In this document: positions 47,990-58,956 of the stretch, piece by piece
Numbering within the stretch: the stretch's first letter is position 1
Layout of the letters: every line of letters begins with the position of its first letter
NCBI GenBank assembly: GCA_900312665.1
Contig: ONZQ02000001.1
Coordinates: 4,644,715 to 4,708,714, forward strand
Length of the DNA: 64,000 bases
Direction of reading: 5' to 3'
Origin: Cephalotrichum gorgonifer
Lineage: Eukaryota > Ascomycota > Sordariomycetes > Microascales > Microascaceae
The notes under the pieces: model-generated
The model's input: only the letters and a program-made list of their open reading frames with translations
The model's database searches: none
What the model was told of the DNA's origin: nothing
Program-made: the position numbers and the translations under genes

Positions 47990-49556
47990 ATGGACGACCC
48001 ACAGGTCGAGACATCCGCGCCTGCGGCGGATCTCGCCCAGCTGGCATCGACGAACTCCAGGAACTCCAGGGCCTACTTCACCAATCGAACCGACGCCAAA
48101 CGACAAAAGCTAAGCTCCGGGAAGGCCCATGAGCTGTTCAAGTCCCGCAAGAGTGCGGCTCAGATATCCGAATACGCGCAGGTCCAGTCTCTCCCGCCGG
48201 TGCTCGCGGCAAAGCAGCCGTCCGCCGCATCACGGAGGAAACCGGCCAGGGACCACGCGTCCGGCCCGGGTCGCGAATTGAAACTCATCGAAGGCCCCGG
48301 TGCCACACGCGACTCCAACTCCGCCCTGACACTGCGGGGGAGCCAGGAAGATGGCGGGCCGGGGATCTCAACGAGGAGCCTCGCTAGCCACGTCTCCACG
48401 CAGCCGAAGCCTGACTGGCACGCGCCGTGGAAGCTGATGAGGGTTATATCGGGTCACCTGGGCTGGGTCCGGAGTCTCGCGGTAGACCCCGACAACAAAT
48501 GGTTCGCCAGCGGGGCGGGGGACAGGACGATCAAAATATGGGATCTCGCGACGGGGTCGCTGCGCCTGACACTCACAGGGCACATATCGACGGTCCGTGG
48601 GCTTGCTGTCTCGCCAAGGCATCCGTATCTGTTCTCCTGCGGAGAGGATAAGATGGTCAAGTGCTGGGACCTGGAAACGAACAAGGTAATACGGCATTAC
48701 CATGGCCACCTAAGCGGTGTATACGCGCTCTCCCTGCACCCGACCCTCGATGTCCTGGTCACGGGAGGAAGGGACGGTGTCGCCAGAGTCTGGGACATGA
48801 GGACGAGGAGTAATGTCCACGTCCTAAGCGGGCACACGGGGACAATCTCGGACCTGCGGTGCCAGGAGGCTGATCCTCAGGTCATAACGTCGTCGCTCGA
48901 CTCTACCGTCAGGCTCTGGGACCTGGCTGCGGGAAAGACCATGGGCGTCCTCACGCACCACAAGAAGGGTGTACGAGCACTTGCCCTCCACCCCGAAGAG
49001 TTCACCTTCGCGTCGGCGAGCACGGGGAGCATAAAGCAGTGGAAGTGCCCCGAGGGGGCCTTCATGCAGAACTTCGAAGGCCACAACGCTATAATCAACA
49101 GCTTGTGTGTCAACCGCGAAAATGTTCTCTTCTCCGGGGGTAAGTCTATCTCATCACTAACTCCCCTGCCGCATCATCCCCCCACGCCAATGCAAATCTA
49201 AACTCTAACTCGCGCTCCACTCTATAGGTGATAACGGCTCGATGAGCTTCTGGGACTGGAAATCAGGCCATAGGTTCCAATCCCTCGACACTACGGCCCA
49301 GCCCGGCTCCCTGGACGCAGAAGCTGGTATCATGAGTGCTACCTATGATCAGTCCGGTATGCGACTGATCTGCGGTGAGGCGGACAAGACAAGTGCGTAG
49401 CCCCCAAGTTCCCATGTCCCAAACCCCCCTCGATATTACACGCCTGCTAATGCGCATCTACGATCCGTAGTCAAAATCTGGAAGCAAGACGAAGAAGCAA
49501 CCCCGGAAACACACCCACTATCTTGGACGCCGACCTTGGCAAGGCGGAAATTCTAG
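47990..49556 (+). CDS. prp46: Pre-mRNA splicing factor Prp46 (PRL1/PLRG1, WD40)
   Basis: NTC/Prp19-associated WD40 scaffold of the activated spliceosome. Three exons: 47990-49139, 49228-49392 and 49471-49556, giving 466 residues. The N-terminal 140 residues are basic and disordered. The signature WKLMRVISGHLGWVRSLAVDP begins seven WD repeats: KWFASGAGDRTIKIWDLATG, YLFSCGEDKMVKCWDLETN, VLVTGGRDGVARVWDMRTR and so on, with the join LFSGG|DNGSMSFWDWKSGHRFQ. The last exon completes IKIWKQDEEATPETHPL and the stop. The ATG at 47990 (MDDPQVE) fits the family. It lies tail to tail with orc1, only 47 bp apart, so the 3' UTRs probably overlap. Confidence 0.94.
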
Positions 49557-49603
49557 TCGCTTACTGGTGTCCGTCCCCCGTGTCGCTCAATAGAACAACC
49601 TTA

Positions 49604-51935
49604 TTAGATCCCCTGAATACCCAATGCATGAATTTCGGGGTCGTCCCGGAACGCCATGCGAACATGTGTCTCGGAGATGGCGAGTTGTATCTTCCTCGGC
49701 CGCTGCGGCGTATGCTCTTCTAATATGATGATCCCCGCATTCTCAAGTTCCAGAGCAGCAACCCCTAGTCCCATAGACCGCGGGGTTGGTATGCCCCTCT
49801 TCCCCGTGGTGCCCTCGACCCGGCAGTCCCCAGACAGGCTGGCAAGGCTGTCGATGACGTCCTGCCCCATGCGTCCAGCACATGCTTTGAGTATTTTGGT
49901 CATTTCCTCGATGACGTCAGCCAGCGTCGAGTCCGTACCTCCAGACCTCCCCATCCTAGATAACACCGAGGCTAGGAACAGTTTCGGGAGGAAGGCCAGC
50001 GACCGCAGGTGTTGCTGGACAGGGTTGGATATGGCCTCGGCGATGGCCTGCTTAATAGTTGATATTGTAACCCTGGGGAGACCGTCCCGGCCCTTCCCCG
50101 GCGATTTCTGGCCGCGAGGATTTCGCTCGGCGCCCTGCGACTCCGACCTCGCGCCACCGTCGTTCTCGACAAGTTCGATTGCTCTTCTACAGATGTCCAG
50201 AGCACGTCGAGCATCACCACTGACGGAGGCGATCTTCATGCTGGCAAATCTGATGGCGTCCGGGTCAACGATATCACCTGGCACGCCCTCCAGCCTCGAC
50301 TGGATAATCCGGACGAGCTGTTCATGGTTGTATCCAGGGAAGGCGATTCGCGTCAGGCCTAGGACAGTCAGTCAGTAAAGCGTAACGCACACGCTATCAG
50401 GCATCGCTAACCTAGTCGGCTGCTGATCTTATTGCTCAGCGTCCGCTCGGGGAGATCCATGGTGTTGGCGACGGCGAGGACGATCAGACGACTGTGGCGC
50501 AGCGCCGGCCAGTTGAAGAAGTTGTACATGACGCTCTGGTTCTTCGTGACCAGCTGGTCCAGTTCGTCCATTAGGACGACACACGGCACACGGCGTGGGT
50601 TTGGGTTCGTGAATTCGCGCTCCAGCAGCTCCAATGCCTGCGCTGCACTCACGCGGTCCCCCTTGAGTGCCTCCCATAGCAGAGCATACGAGTGATGGGG
50701 GTTCGTGATCTTCATGCCATTGATCTCAACGAATATGAAGTCGTCGAGCTGGTTGGCCTCGACGTCACGCTCCAGCTGTCGAATCACCTCCCGAACGGTG
50801 GCCGTCTTTCCGGCGCCCGGGGTCCCGGAAATGTATATACAGTTGCTCGCCCCGTTGGAGATGGCTTTCTCCAGCTGGAAATATACCTCGTCGAACTCCT
50901 TTTCACGGCACGGCAGGTTTGTAGGAACAGAGGCGACGTGAAGCCTATTCCTGGCTAGTTGAAACGGGGAAACTTGCGGATCGTCGAGCAGGATATGTCG
51001 CATAGATAGAGGGGTGAACTCCAATGCGCCTTTATCGGGTGTTCTAGGGGCGGTGATGGCATAATTAGCATCCGAGGGGAAATGTGCTTGTGAGAGGGAT
51101 CCGAACCTTGTAGAGCCCGGATCCTGTATCGCGCGGCGCTTCCTAGGAGTGGTCGGGGCCCGAGTATCCTGTTTCTGGTTGCCAGTGAAAGAAGTATCTA
51201 CCTTGCTGCGGGCTTTGGCGGACGCGGATGTCTTCCTCCGGGCCGTGCTTGTCGAGCTCGTCACGAATTCAATGAGAGGAGCAAGGTCGTCAAAGCCACT
51301 GTACCGGTCTTCCCAGGTGAACTCGTCGGTATAAGCAGTTGTCCGCATGTCCAGTCCACGGCGGCACACGAAGAGCTTCCCTGCGTCCTCGGAGCGGCGG
51401 GGGATCTTTGCCGTGGGGTGTAGGGCAAGGAACCGATCGAGCGAGACAACCCTGGCCTTCCCGTCAATGGTGTCGAGGCTATTGACGTCGGCGGATGTAG
51501 AGATGTAGATTTCATTCTGGCCCAGTGTTAGCATAAAACCCAGAGAGGGCTCTACTCGGCATGAAGTCGAACAGGAGTACACACTGGAAGGGCATCTGTC
51601 CTCTTCTTTGCCTTGTTCATAACCTCCTTCTCGTTTGAGAACCATACAAACTCAGCAGCTTTCATGCCATCCTCGTCGGTCGTGAAGCTCTGAATAATGG
51701 CAACCCAACACTGGTTAGATCCCTCTGCTCTTAGGAGGACGCAGTCCCCACGATAATAGCTCTCCGATCCGGCGCAAGCCCCAATAATGGTCCGACTGGC
51801 CTGTCGTCCCTTCCGTAGAGGCCTGGGTGTCGACCGAGGTCTTTCGTCGTTGGTTGGCACATCATCCGAATACAACCACCTCCACTGCTCCCCTTCCGAC
51901 GCATCGGAAAGGTTAGATGGCTCGGGCGACGACAT
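49604..51935 (-). CDS. orc1: Origin recognition complex subunit 1
   Basis: Largest ORC subunit; an ATPase that marks replication origins and loads Mcm2-7 with Cdc6. Three exons: 51935-51585, 51516-50412 and 50358-49604, giving 736 residues. An N-terminal BAH domain starts at YYRGDCVLLRAEG and continues over the first intron (DALP|NEIYIS) to KLFVCRRGLD. A disordered basic linker follows. The AAA+ core has VPTNLPCREKEFDEVYFQL, Walker A GTPGAGKTATVREV, Walker B VLMDELDQLVTKNQ, sensor 1 VLAVANTMDLPER and the arginine-finger region ISSRLGLTRIAFPGYNH across intron 2. A winged-helix domain ends the protein (LASVLSRMGRSGGTDSTLADV). Length is close to other filamentous fungi. The Cys and Thr residues around Walker A are intact. 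Confidence 0.94.
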
Positions 51936-53358
51936 GGGTATTATTCGGTGAGGTTGCGCTTAAGACTAAGACAGGCTTCCAATACGTCACGCGCGTCGAG
52001 TAACTTTTGCGAGGTACGTCAAGCTGGTGACCGCGTGAGGGTGGGGCCCACCCATTCACGGGATCACGTGTTCTATATGTACTCAACTACCTACATGTAT
52101 CGTTAATACTCGGTAATAGGATTCCTTACACCTTATTTATATTACCACTACGCCTTCTTCCCATTCGGGGCCGCCCCGTCCAAGGTGCCGGCGTGCCGGC
52201 CTGCAGCAACAGCGGGGAATCAGCATCGCCGGCCCTTAACCGGAGATGGCCTTGGCCGCCCGACGATATGTATCCCCAAGGAAACTTGCCATCCAGTATG
52301 CGCTTTGTCGACCAACTGTGATAACATTGCACCACCCCGCATGTCACGATCAAGCATGTTGTTCAGATAGCCCATATCCTAAAACAAAAAGATGATTCCC
52401 AAACATTGCGACCTGGAGATCCAAGCCAGTGCATAAACTAGATACAAGCTTAACAGTCCGATGTCTTGATAGACAACCTAGAGCGTCGATGATTGTTGCG
52501 AGGCGGACGTGGCCGGGGATCGTGCTCGCTGCTCAGCCACCCCCGTGTCCGGTTCTCGACTCCGGGGACGACGTTTCAGGAATCCCGTGCCTTGGGACGG
52601 GAAGGGAGAAAAACAAGCTTTTTGGACCCCCTGGAGACAGAACGTGCGAGAGACGGGATGTGAAGCCAAGGGATCAACATGGAAATCTAGATCTGATGCC
52701 AAGAACGCGTGGCCAAATAAACCGTTGGAATTGCGCGAGAATGGCTCGCCGGATTGCCCGCCCGGTTGAAACTTCCGCTGCTCGCCCGACTTCGAGTCGA
52801 GTCGATCGATAACAGTGCGATTCCCAATTCGCTTTTCCTCACTTTTTTTTTTGGAAAGGGGGGGTTCGACTATGTAACTTGGACGTGTTTCCGATCAATG
52901 CTGGTTTAGTGAATATCCTTCCCTAAAGGGACCGTCAGCGACACAACTCATGTTATAGCGAGGGTAGAAGTGTCGATGTGATCTCCCGGCTTTGGCTCCT
53001 GGCCGTTGGATGAACTATTTTAAGTCTTTCAAGATCAGCCCCCGTGTAGCAGAGTACCCCGGTCAGGGGCATCTGCTTATATGCGATCGTCCATCATTCG
53101 CGTGGATGTGATGCGATAGCCCATCTATGATGTGCTTTCCTTCGGACAGCGGGGGGATTCCTCCCCGCATCTTTATGGTATATAAGGTCTCCCGTCGGTT
53201 CCATAAAAGGTTTACCTATCTCCTCTGAACGCCTCAAGTCTCTTTCATCCATCTTTCGTCTTTCTCTTCGCGGATACGTCGGTCGTTTCTTAATATATCT
53301 CTACGTGCTTTCGCCTTTTCACTTCTTTTGCTTTCACTTTTCCTACCTTTCCTCCAAT
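51936..53358. promoter_or_regulatory. Divergent region between orc1 and the repeat-protein gene
   Basis: About 1.4 kb with no gene recognised. The right side carries a good TATA box at 53179-53186, then a CT-rich leader up to the ATG at 53359. A T-run and G-run pair lies near 52842-52865. Confidence 0.55.
53179..53186 (+). promoter_or_regulatory. TATA box of the secreted repeat-protein gene
   Basis: TATATAAG, 173 bp before the ATG, followed by a CT-rich stretch typical of strong fungal promoters. This suggests high or regulated expression (inference). Confidence 0.65.
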
Positions 53359-54562
53359 ATGATTTCTATGCCATCTTTGAGGCAGGTCCTCGTGGGCGCC
53401 CTGGCCCTCCATGTGGCTGCGGGCCTACACATACCAAGGGGAGCTGGGTCGAACGCCGTCGGTACGGTAGAACTTGGCCAGCAAGGCAACGACCAGGACG
53501 CAGGCGTCGTGGCTGATGTTTCTGGCGCTGAAGCTACCGCTACCGAGAGTGCCCAAGATGCTGCCGCCGCTACGGAGACTGCAGTGGCTGACGTAGCGAA
53601 TGCTGGGGAAGATGCTCAGGATAATGGGAATGACAACGCTGCTGCCGAGGACGAGGCTGCTGCCGATGACAACGCTGCCGCCAAAGACAAAGCTGCTGCC
53701 GAAGACAACGCCGCCGCCAATGACAACGCTGCTGCCGAGGACAACGCTGCCGCCGATGACAACGCTGCTGCCGAGGACAACGTCGCCGCCGAGGATGGTG
53801 CTGCTGCTGAGGACAACGCTGCTGCTGAGGACAACGCTGCTGCTGAGGACAACGCCGCCGCCAAAGATAAGGCTGCCGCCGAGGACAACGCCGCCGCCGA
53901 TGACAACGCTGCTGCTGAGGACAACGCCGCCGCCGATGACAAAGCTGCTGCTGAGGACAACGTCGCCGCCGAGGATGGTGCAGCTGCTGAGGACAACGCT
54001 GCCGCCGATGACAACGCTGCCGCCGAGGATGGCGCAGCTGCGGAAGCCGCCAACGCCACAGCTATCGCCGACACCGGGGTCGCCGCTGAAGATATTGGCG
54101 CCGCAGCCGTCGCACTCGAGGGTGGAGCTTCGGCTGCTGATGTTTCTATCGGAGGTGCCGACGTTGCCGTGGAAGACGATGCTGCAGCCGAAGATGCCGC
54201 GGTAGATGATGAAGCTAATGCCGACGTTGCCGCGGAAGACGATGCTGTAGCCGAAAATGCTGCGGCAGCCGATGAGGCTGGTGCGGCCGTCGATGACGGC
54301 GCGGGTGTCGCTACTGGTGTCGCTACCGAAGACATTCTTGCTGCTGCCACGGAACTTGAAGGTGGTGCTTCTGCTGCTGATGTTTCCGTTGGTAATGCTG
54401 CCGCCGCGGGCCAGAACGCACGCAGAGGTGAGTAAATCCTCTCCTTTGCCATGTTTGCGAGTTAGATGAGGATTAATAGCTGACTTCGAAATCGCAGCCC
54501 CCCGAATCTCTCGCATTGGGAATCTCAAGAAGCGTAGGGTCCTTTCAAACCTGGCTATCTAA
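53359..54562 (+). CDS. Secreted acidic hexapeptide-repeat protein
   Basis: Predicted secreted protein of unknown function. Two exons: 53359-54427 and 54498-54562, giving 377 residues. The frame is open to a GTG at 53305, but the first ATG is 53359. A signal peptide is clear (MISMPSLRQVLVGALALHVAAG), followed by LHIPRG. Residues about 93-224 are 22 tandem units of the type N-A-A-A-E-D (variants begin with K, E or G and end in DD, KD or ND). A second repeat of about 27 residues (TGVAAEDIGAAAVALEGG; later TGVATEDILAAATELEGG) occurs twice. The second exon adds a basic C-terminus (ISRIGNLKKRRVLSNLAI), a possible Kex2-like site. Very acidic and probably unfolded. It has no cysteines in the repeats, unlike most small effectors. 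Confidence 0.8.
53635..54030 (+). repeat. 18 bp tandem coding repeat, 22 units
   Basis: Units encode xAAAxD hexapeptides. Codon choice alternates GCT and GCC, and blocks of several units recur (for example the block around 53776-53829 and that around 53956-53997), suggesting growth by unequal exchange of multi-unit segments. A partial 23rd unit lies at 54031-54048. Confidence 0.9.
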
Positions 54563-55182
54563 ATTGGTGGTAGTTGATCAATGGCCTTTTCTGGCGGCTC
54601 ATGGGGGAGCTGGCTTTCTCTGATAGATAAAATGGGCCACTAGACCAGGCCGTTTAGATGTCGAATAGTCCCGAGAATGAAGGTATCATAAACGGTCACC
54701 CTCAAAAGCGATAGCAGGATCGCGCCGGTGCTCTGCTAAACCCCTCGCAGAACGTGAATCATGGCCCGGGCAGTCATTCCTCGGTCTCCGGTTAAGATCA
54801 GTGCTACCATCGGTATTCTGGAGAGGATAATGGCATACACAAGGCGTACCTGGGGAGAGCGTCGCGGTCACAGGGCGGAGAAACAGACCACGCTGGTATC
54901 GCTACTTCTAGGTAGCCCGTGTCGGCGTAGCGGCGTTCCGGGAATGATGGCATAAATCAATTTATACGCGGTGGGTAATAGTTCAATGGCAGCCGTCACG
55001 AGAACTGGGACAGAATACTTATAAAAATATGGACTGGATTTTGTCTTTCCCCTCTTCGAGATAGCCCCTGCAGATGCCGACGTCAACCATGTGCTACCAA
55101 ATCCCGAATAACGGGTACCCGGTCCTCAGGCAAATGACCGCGACAACCACCACCACAACCGTCTCCCCGTCACCGGCCCCGT
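54563..55182. other. Convergent intergenic region
   Basis: Shared 3' flanks of the repeat-protein gene and the GT15-like gene. No gene recognised. Confidence 0.6.
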
Positions 55183-56618
55183 TCAGTTGTTAAACCACAA
55201 AGAAGCCCCTTCCCACCATCGACGAGGTAGAGTGACGTATGAATGGAGGTCGGAGGGTTTGAAAGAAGAATGCAAGTAAAGAAACAGAACAAGGATAAAG
55301 GCGGAAAGATAGAATACCTTGACACTGCCTACGAAAGGCGAATCGTCGTTGTCCTTGATGGGAGGAAGGTCACCCTCGAAAACAGGGACACTGGCGTTGC
55401 CTTCGACCTTGTTATTACAACTGCCGCGGGCGGGAAACCCACTGGCACGCATCCAAGCTTTCGGCCGTAGTTTGTATAGCTCTGCCATTGCGTAGAGTGT
55501 GGTTCGTCCGGCCCTGAGGCCTGGTTCTTTCGCCTGCTCTGCGAAATCCCTCGAAAAATAAGCCCACCGCTCGTAGACCGTCAACATTGTGTTTTCTGGG
55601 CTGCCGGGGAGATAAAAGACCCCGAACCTTGAGGCGGGCTGCTCAGGCTGCTTCCGACAGGCGACTCCTTCGAAACTGAATACAGTAGACGAGACAGGCG
55701 ATGTGGGTGGGTCCGGAGTTCTAGACGTGTTCCTAAAACTAGTGATGTAGTCCGCAATGATCAAATTTTCGGTACTCCTGAAGAGATCAAGCCAGGCAAT
55801 CTCGAAGTCCGAGCCGATTGTGGAGAGCTTGTAGACGGGATCGACCCAGAATGAGGAATGCTTCCTCGAGTTGCTATGGAACCGAAAAGGGGATCCATTG
55901 TACAGCTTCCCTTCCAGGACAATTGGGGAGCCCGCCTCGGCGCTCCATCGGAACTCGGACAGCCCACTAGGAGGGCGGATGGAGGTAGCCGTGTCGCCGC
56001 TCTTGATGTCGGAAGAACCAGGCTCGCCCACGTGGAGATCGGAAGATTCAGAGCCGTAGATCATGCGCTGCGACTTCATGGATTCGAAGACGTCGAAGTC
56101 GAGCTTGTTGGGGAATCGGGCCTTAGGAGGGTAAGCACAGACCGGTCCAGTAACCGGGGGTTGGACAGGAATGGGTGACTTACGCCGGGAGTTATTTTCC
56201 ACGCCCAATTATACCCTCGGAGTCGTTCATCCTTGGCGAGGACGGGCAGCCCCCACTCCCGGACGTCACCCCGGGACCCATCGGGGACCCACTTCTCGTA
56301 AGACGCTTTCCCAGGCAGTGTGAGATTAGACGTTAGTACCTTGAACTCTTCCGAGATGTCCTCGTCGCTGTAGAAAACCCAGTGCTTGGAGAGCCGGTGG
56401 TCGTACGCGCGCTGCAGGTTGTAGATGGTCGAGAGGACGGAGTCGAGTTCGTGATTTCGAGAAAAGATGAGAATAGCTCCTCGAACGTGGTCATCATAGC
56501 CCGTAAAGGCCAGGCTAGCGATGTCCTGGTCCATACTAGCAAGGACAGGGGGGGAGGCGAGAACAAGGGCCAATAAGATTACCTTCCATACCGAATCAAA
56601 GGTCCATTTCTGGCACAT
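55183..56618 (-). CDS. Divergent Kre2/Mnt1-family (GT15) mannosyltransferase-like protein
   Basis: Related to the Golgi alpha-1,2-mannosyltransferases that extend O- and N-glycans, but strongly diverged. Two exons: 56618-56184 and 56121-55183, giving 457 residues. An N-terminal signal anchor (VWKVILLALVLASPPVLAS) is followed by RGAILIFSRNHELDSVLSTI, matching the family's first strand, and HWVFYSDEDISEEFKVL. The join reads YNWAWKITPG|ARFPNKLDFDVFESM, equal to the family's YxWRxEPG-then-YDPF region; later SDFEIAWLDLFRS matches the conserved SNFEIGDLDFFRS block. Oddities: the acidic residue of the EP-G motif is Thr, the segment before it is about 25 residues short, and a C-terminal hydrophobic helix (VFYLSAFILVLFLYLHS) is present. 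It may be a non-catalytic relative. Confidence 0.72.
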
Positions 56619-56940
56619 CCTGGCCGAGTTAACCGGAATACTGTATGCGCCAGGTTAGGACATAAAATGCCAGGTCTCGTGGCCTAGTGGGCAGGTGGGC
56701 GGCTTGTGATGGTGGACAGGAAGAAGGGGACGGAAGCAAGAGGGGAATAGGAACTGAAAATTGGGGATATGATACCTGGTTGGAGTAAACTCGCTATTGG
56801 GGGCGGCGGAGGGATGCAGCAGGCTGTACAGAGACGCACATGAGTACGCAGTTGTTCAGGGAAGTGTTGACCAAACAGTTTATCGCAATAGGAATGTGCC
56901 GGTGTTGGTATTGGTGTCGATGCCAAGATTGAATTGGGTG

Positions 56941-57072
56941 AAAGGAGTGTGTGTTGACCTGAGGTCTGGAGGCCGGTTAGGGAAAAGGAGTGTGTTTCGA
57001 CCTGAGGTCTAAAGGTTTGGCAGTGAGAAAGGAGTGAGCTTCGACCTGAGGTCTAAAGGTTTCGCTGTGAGG
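56941..57072. repeat. Three tandem copies of a 43-45 bp unit
   Basis: Units at 56941-56983, 56984-57027 and 57028-57072. Each contains the near-palindromic core GACCTGAGGTC preceded by AAAGGAGTG. Copy 1 is the most diverged. It lies just upstream (about 320 bp) of the GT15-like gene's start codon. Confidence 0.85.
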
Positions 57073-58845
57073 AAAGAAGATTGTTCGGATCCAATATCTG
57101 ACGGGGAGACAAAGGTCAGGGAAAAGATGAGTGGGAAGGTGAGGGAGGAAGTAGGCATGCTTGTGAAAGATGGCAGTCGCGAGTTCCTTAGCGTGCCTTC
57201 CCTCGTCGGAATTTCTTTCCCTCCCAGAATCCCCTCCCCTTCTGCATGATTGCTCTCTTCGGCGTGCCTTCCCTTTCAGAAAACTTTTGTCTCCTTGGTG
57301 TGCTTCCATCCCACTGGTGCACTTTGTAAACCTATTCCCCTCATGACTAGCCATAGTGTAGTTCCTTTACAGGGAAACTGCAATCTCCTCCTCACTGTAA
57401 CTTCTCCGAAGAGACATCCTTTACATAACCACTTCCTCTCATATTGGCAAGCCAGCCATCCAGATAAAGCAAGTTCCCATTGAATTCTAGGAACAGTAAA
57501 GGTAAGTGCATTAACTCCTTGGGAAGGAATTCCATCACGCTCGCACCTCTCCCAGTCGGGGAGGTCTTCTGGCATAAGTTTAACCGACCGAAAACTGGTA
57601 AAATGTAGGAGGAAAACCTCTGCAGCCTGGGTCCAAATGCGGGGGTGGTGAGTTGTCGGGGTGCAGTTGTGAGTATGATCTTCTATGAAACTAGGAGTAG
57701 TTGCAGTTTTCCAGTCTCCTCCTACTGGCAGAAGGAGACCCTGTGTTTGCATTATATGTAACAACTTGTTTTACGAAACATCGCCACCCAAGTAGAAATG
57801 GTGCAAATACATTCATTTGTACATTTCCTTCGCTTACGGCCTTGCTTCGTGAAACCTTTCTTGAGCTCCCCAAGACTCTCAACGTCCCACCTGATGGTTG
57901 CACCCCGGCCAAAGATGTTGGCCATTGTTTTTGCCGGGACTCGAGGAAATTCCGGTCCGAAAGATCTGACCAGTTGTTGGACCAAAGGTGAAGAGTACTC
58001 TTGGTCCAGGGTCTCTGCCAAAAGGGTTCACACTACTGCCACGATACAGTTTATATGCCAGCTCCAGTTCTAGTTCCAATATCAAGAGCCCCGCCCCCCT
58101 TCTATATGTTGGCGGGGATGGTTGGTTTTGAAGTTGGTTGACAAAGGATTTCGGTGCTGCCCGCTCAGCAAAGCGGACATGCTAATGACTGGCAGTCGGT
58201 ATTCTCGGTTAACTTGGTAACAAGCCTATCATATATAGTGGCTCGTCCTAGACGGACAGCCCGTCCCGTAGCTCGACCTCCCATTTCTGTCTCCTGCCGT
58301 CATAGAATCCCAAAACAAGCTCCACGGACTCCGGTTTGAATGCTGTACTGGCCGCTCAACCTGGCTGTTTCCGAATCCCCGACTGGAGTTTTCCCGATGG
58401 TGGCACCCTTTGAATCTATTACCACAGCCGCCAGAAACCCGAAAATCTCGCTCTATACCAACAAGCTCTTTCTGAAGCCTTTTCTTCCGGATCCCATTGG
58501 AATATTTTCTTGGCTATCAGTCATACCAGGGCCGTCGCTTCCAAGCGAACCATTCGCCATCATTAGCCCACTGCGTGTCGTTGATAAACCCGTGGTAAAA
58601 CTTACCACGACCCAACCTGCCATTTCCGTCACCCCGTTTTATCCCAGATATACGGCTCCGTCATCCACGGCCATGCTGGAATCCCAGTCTGGTGCCCCAG
58701 TCCAGTCCATCTTGTATGCCCCGTACACTGCACTCCACTCGGGAAGCCACCCATTTACAATCCTGCCAAGCTCCCAAACTTGCTCCCGTCGGACGAATAA
58801 TACTGGACCAGGACACACTCTGCGGGCATATGGCAAGGCTATTCT

Positions 58846-58956
58846 ATCATCCTCGCCGTTGACGGGGAGATCTGCAACCACCGCCTCATCCGAAAGGAAC
58901 TCGAGACCCCCTACGACTTCAAGACCCACTCCGACTGCGAGGTGGTGATCCCCCTG
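58846..58956 (+). pseudogene. Asparagine synthetase exon fragment
   Basis: The frame reads IILAVDGEICNHRLIRK, then ELETPYDFKTHSDCEVVIPL, ending at a GTGAGA that looks like a splice donor. This matches the glutaminase (class II amidotransferase) part of fungal asparagine synthetase around its conserved NGEIYNH motif, here changed to DGEICNH. No upstream MCGIF start or downstream synthetase domain was found nearby, so it is a relic. The Asn of NGE is important for the oxyanion hole in the family. Confidence 0.75.

Noticed and set aside
53425..54528. Long minus-strand open frames of 278-367 codons opposite the repeat-protein gene
   Set aside because: They arise because an 18 bp repeat without stop codons stays open in every frame. 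Their text is monotonous Gly/Ser/Val or Ala/Ser and has no signal or domain.
56122..56208. Start of the GT15-like protein at an apparent Met near 56208 (MGVENNSRRKS...)
   Set aside because: This stretch is intron: a GTAAGT donor at 56183 and a CCTCCTAAG acceptor before 56121 join KITPG to ARFPNKLDFDVF in phase, matching the family.
57276..57764. 162-codon minus-strand frame as a real gene
   Set aside because: There are no recognisable domain, signal peptide, conserved motif or splice pattern, and composition is like the surrounding relic DNA. Left as unexplained.
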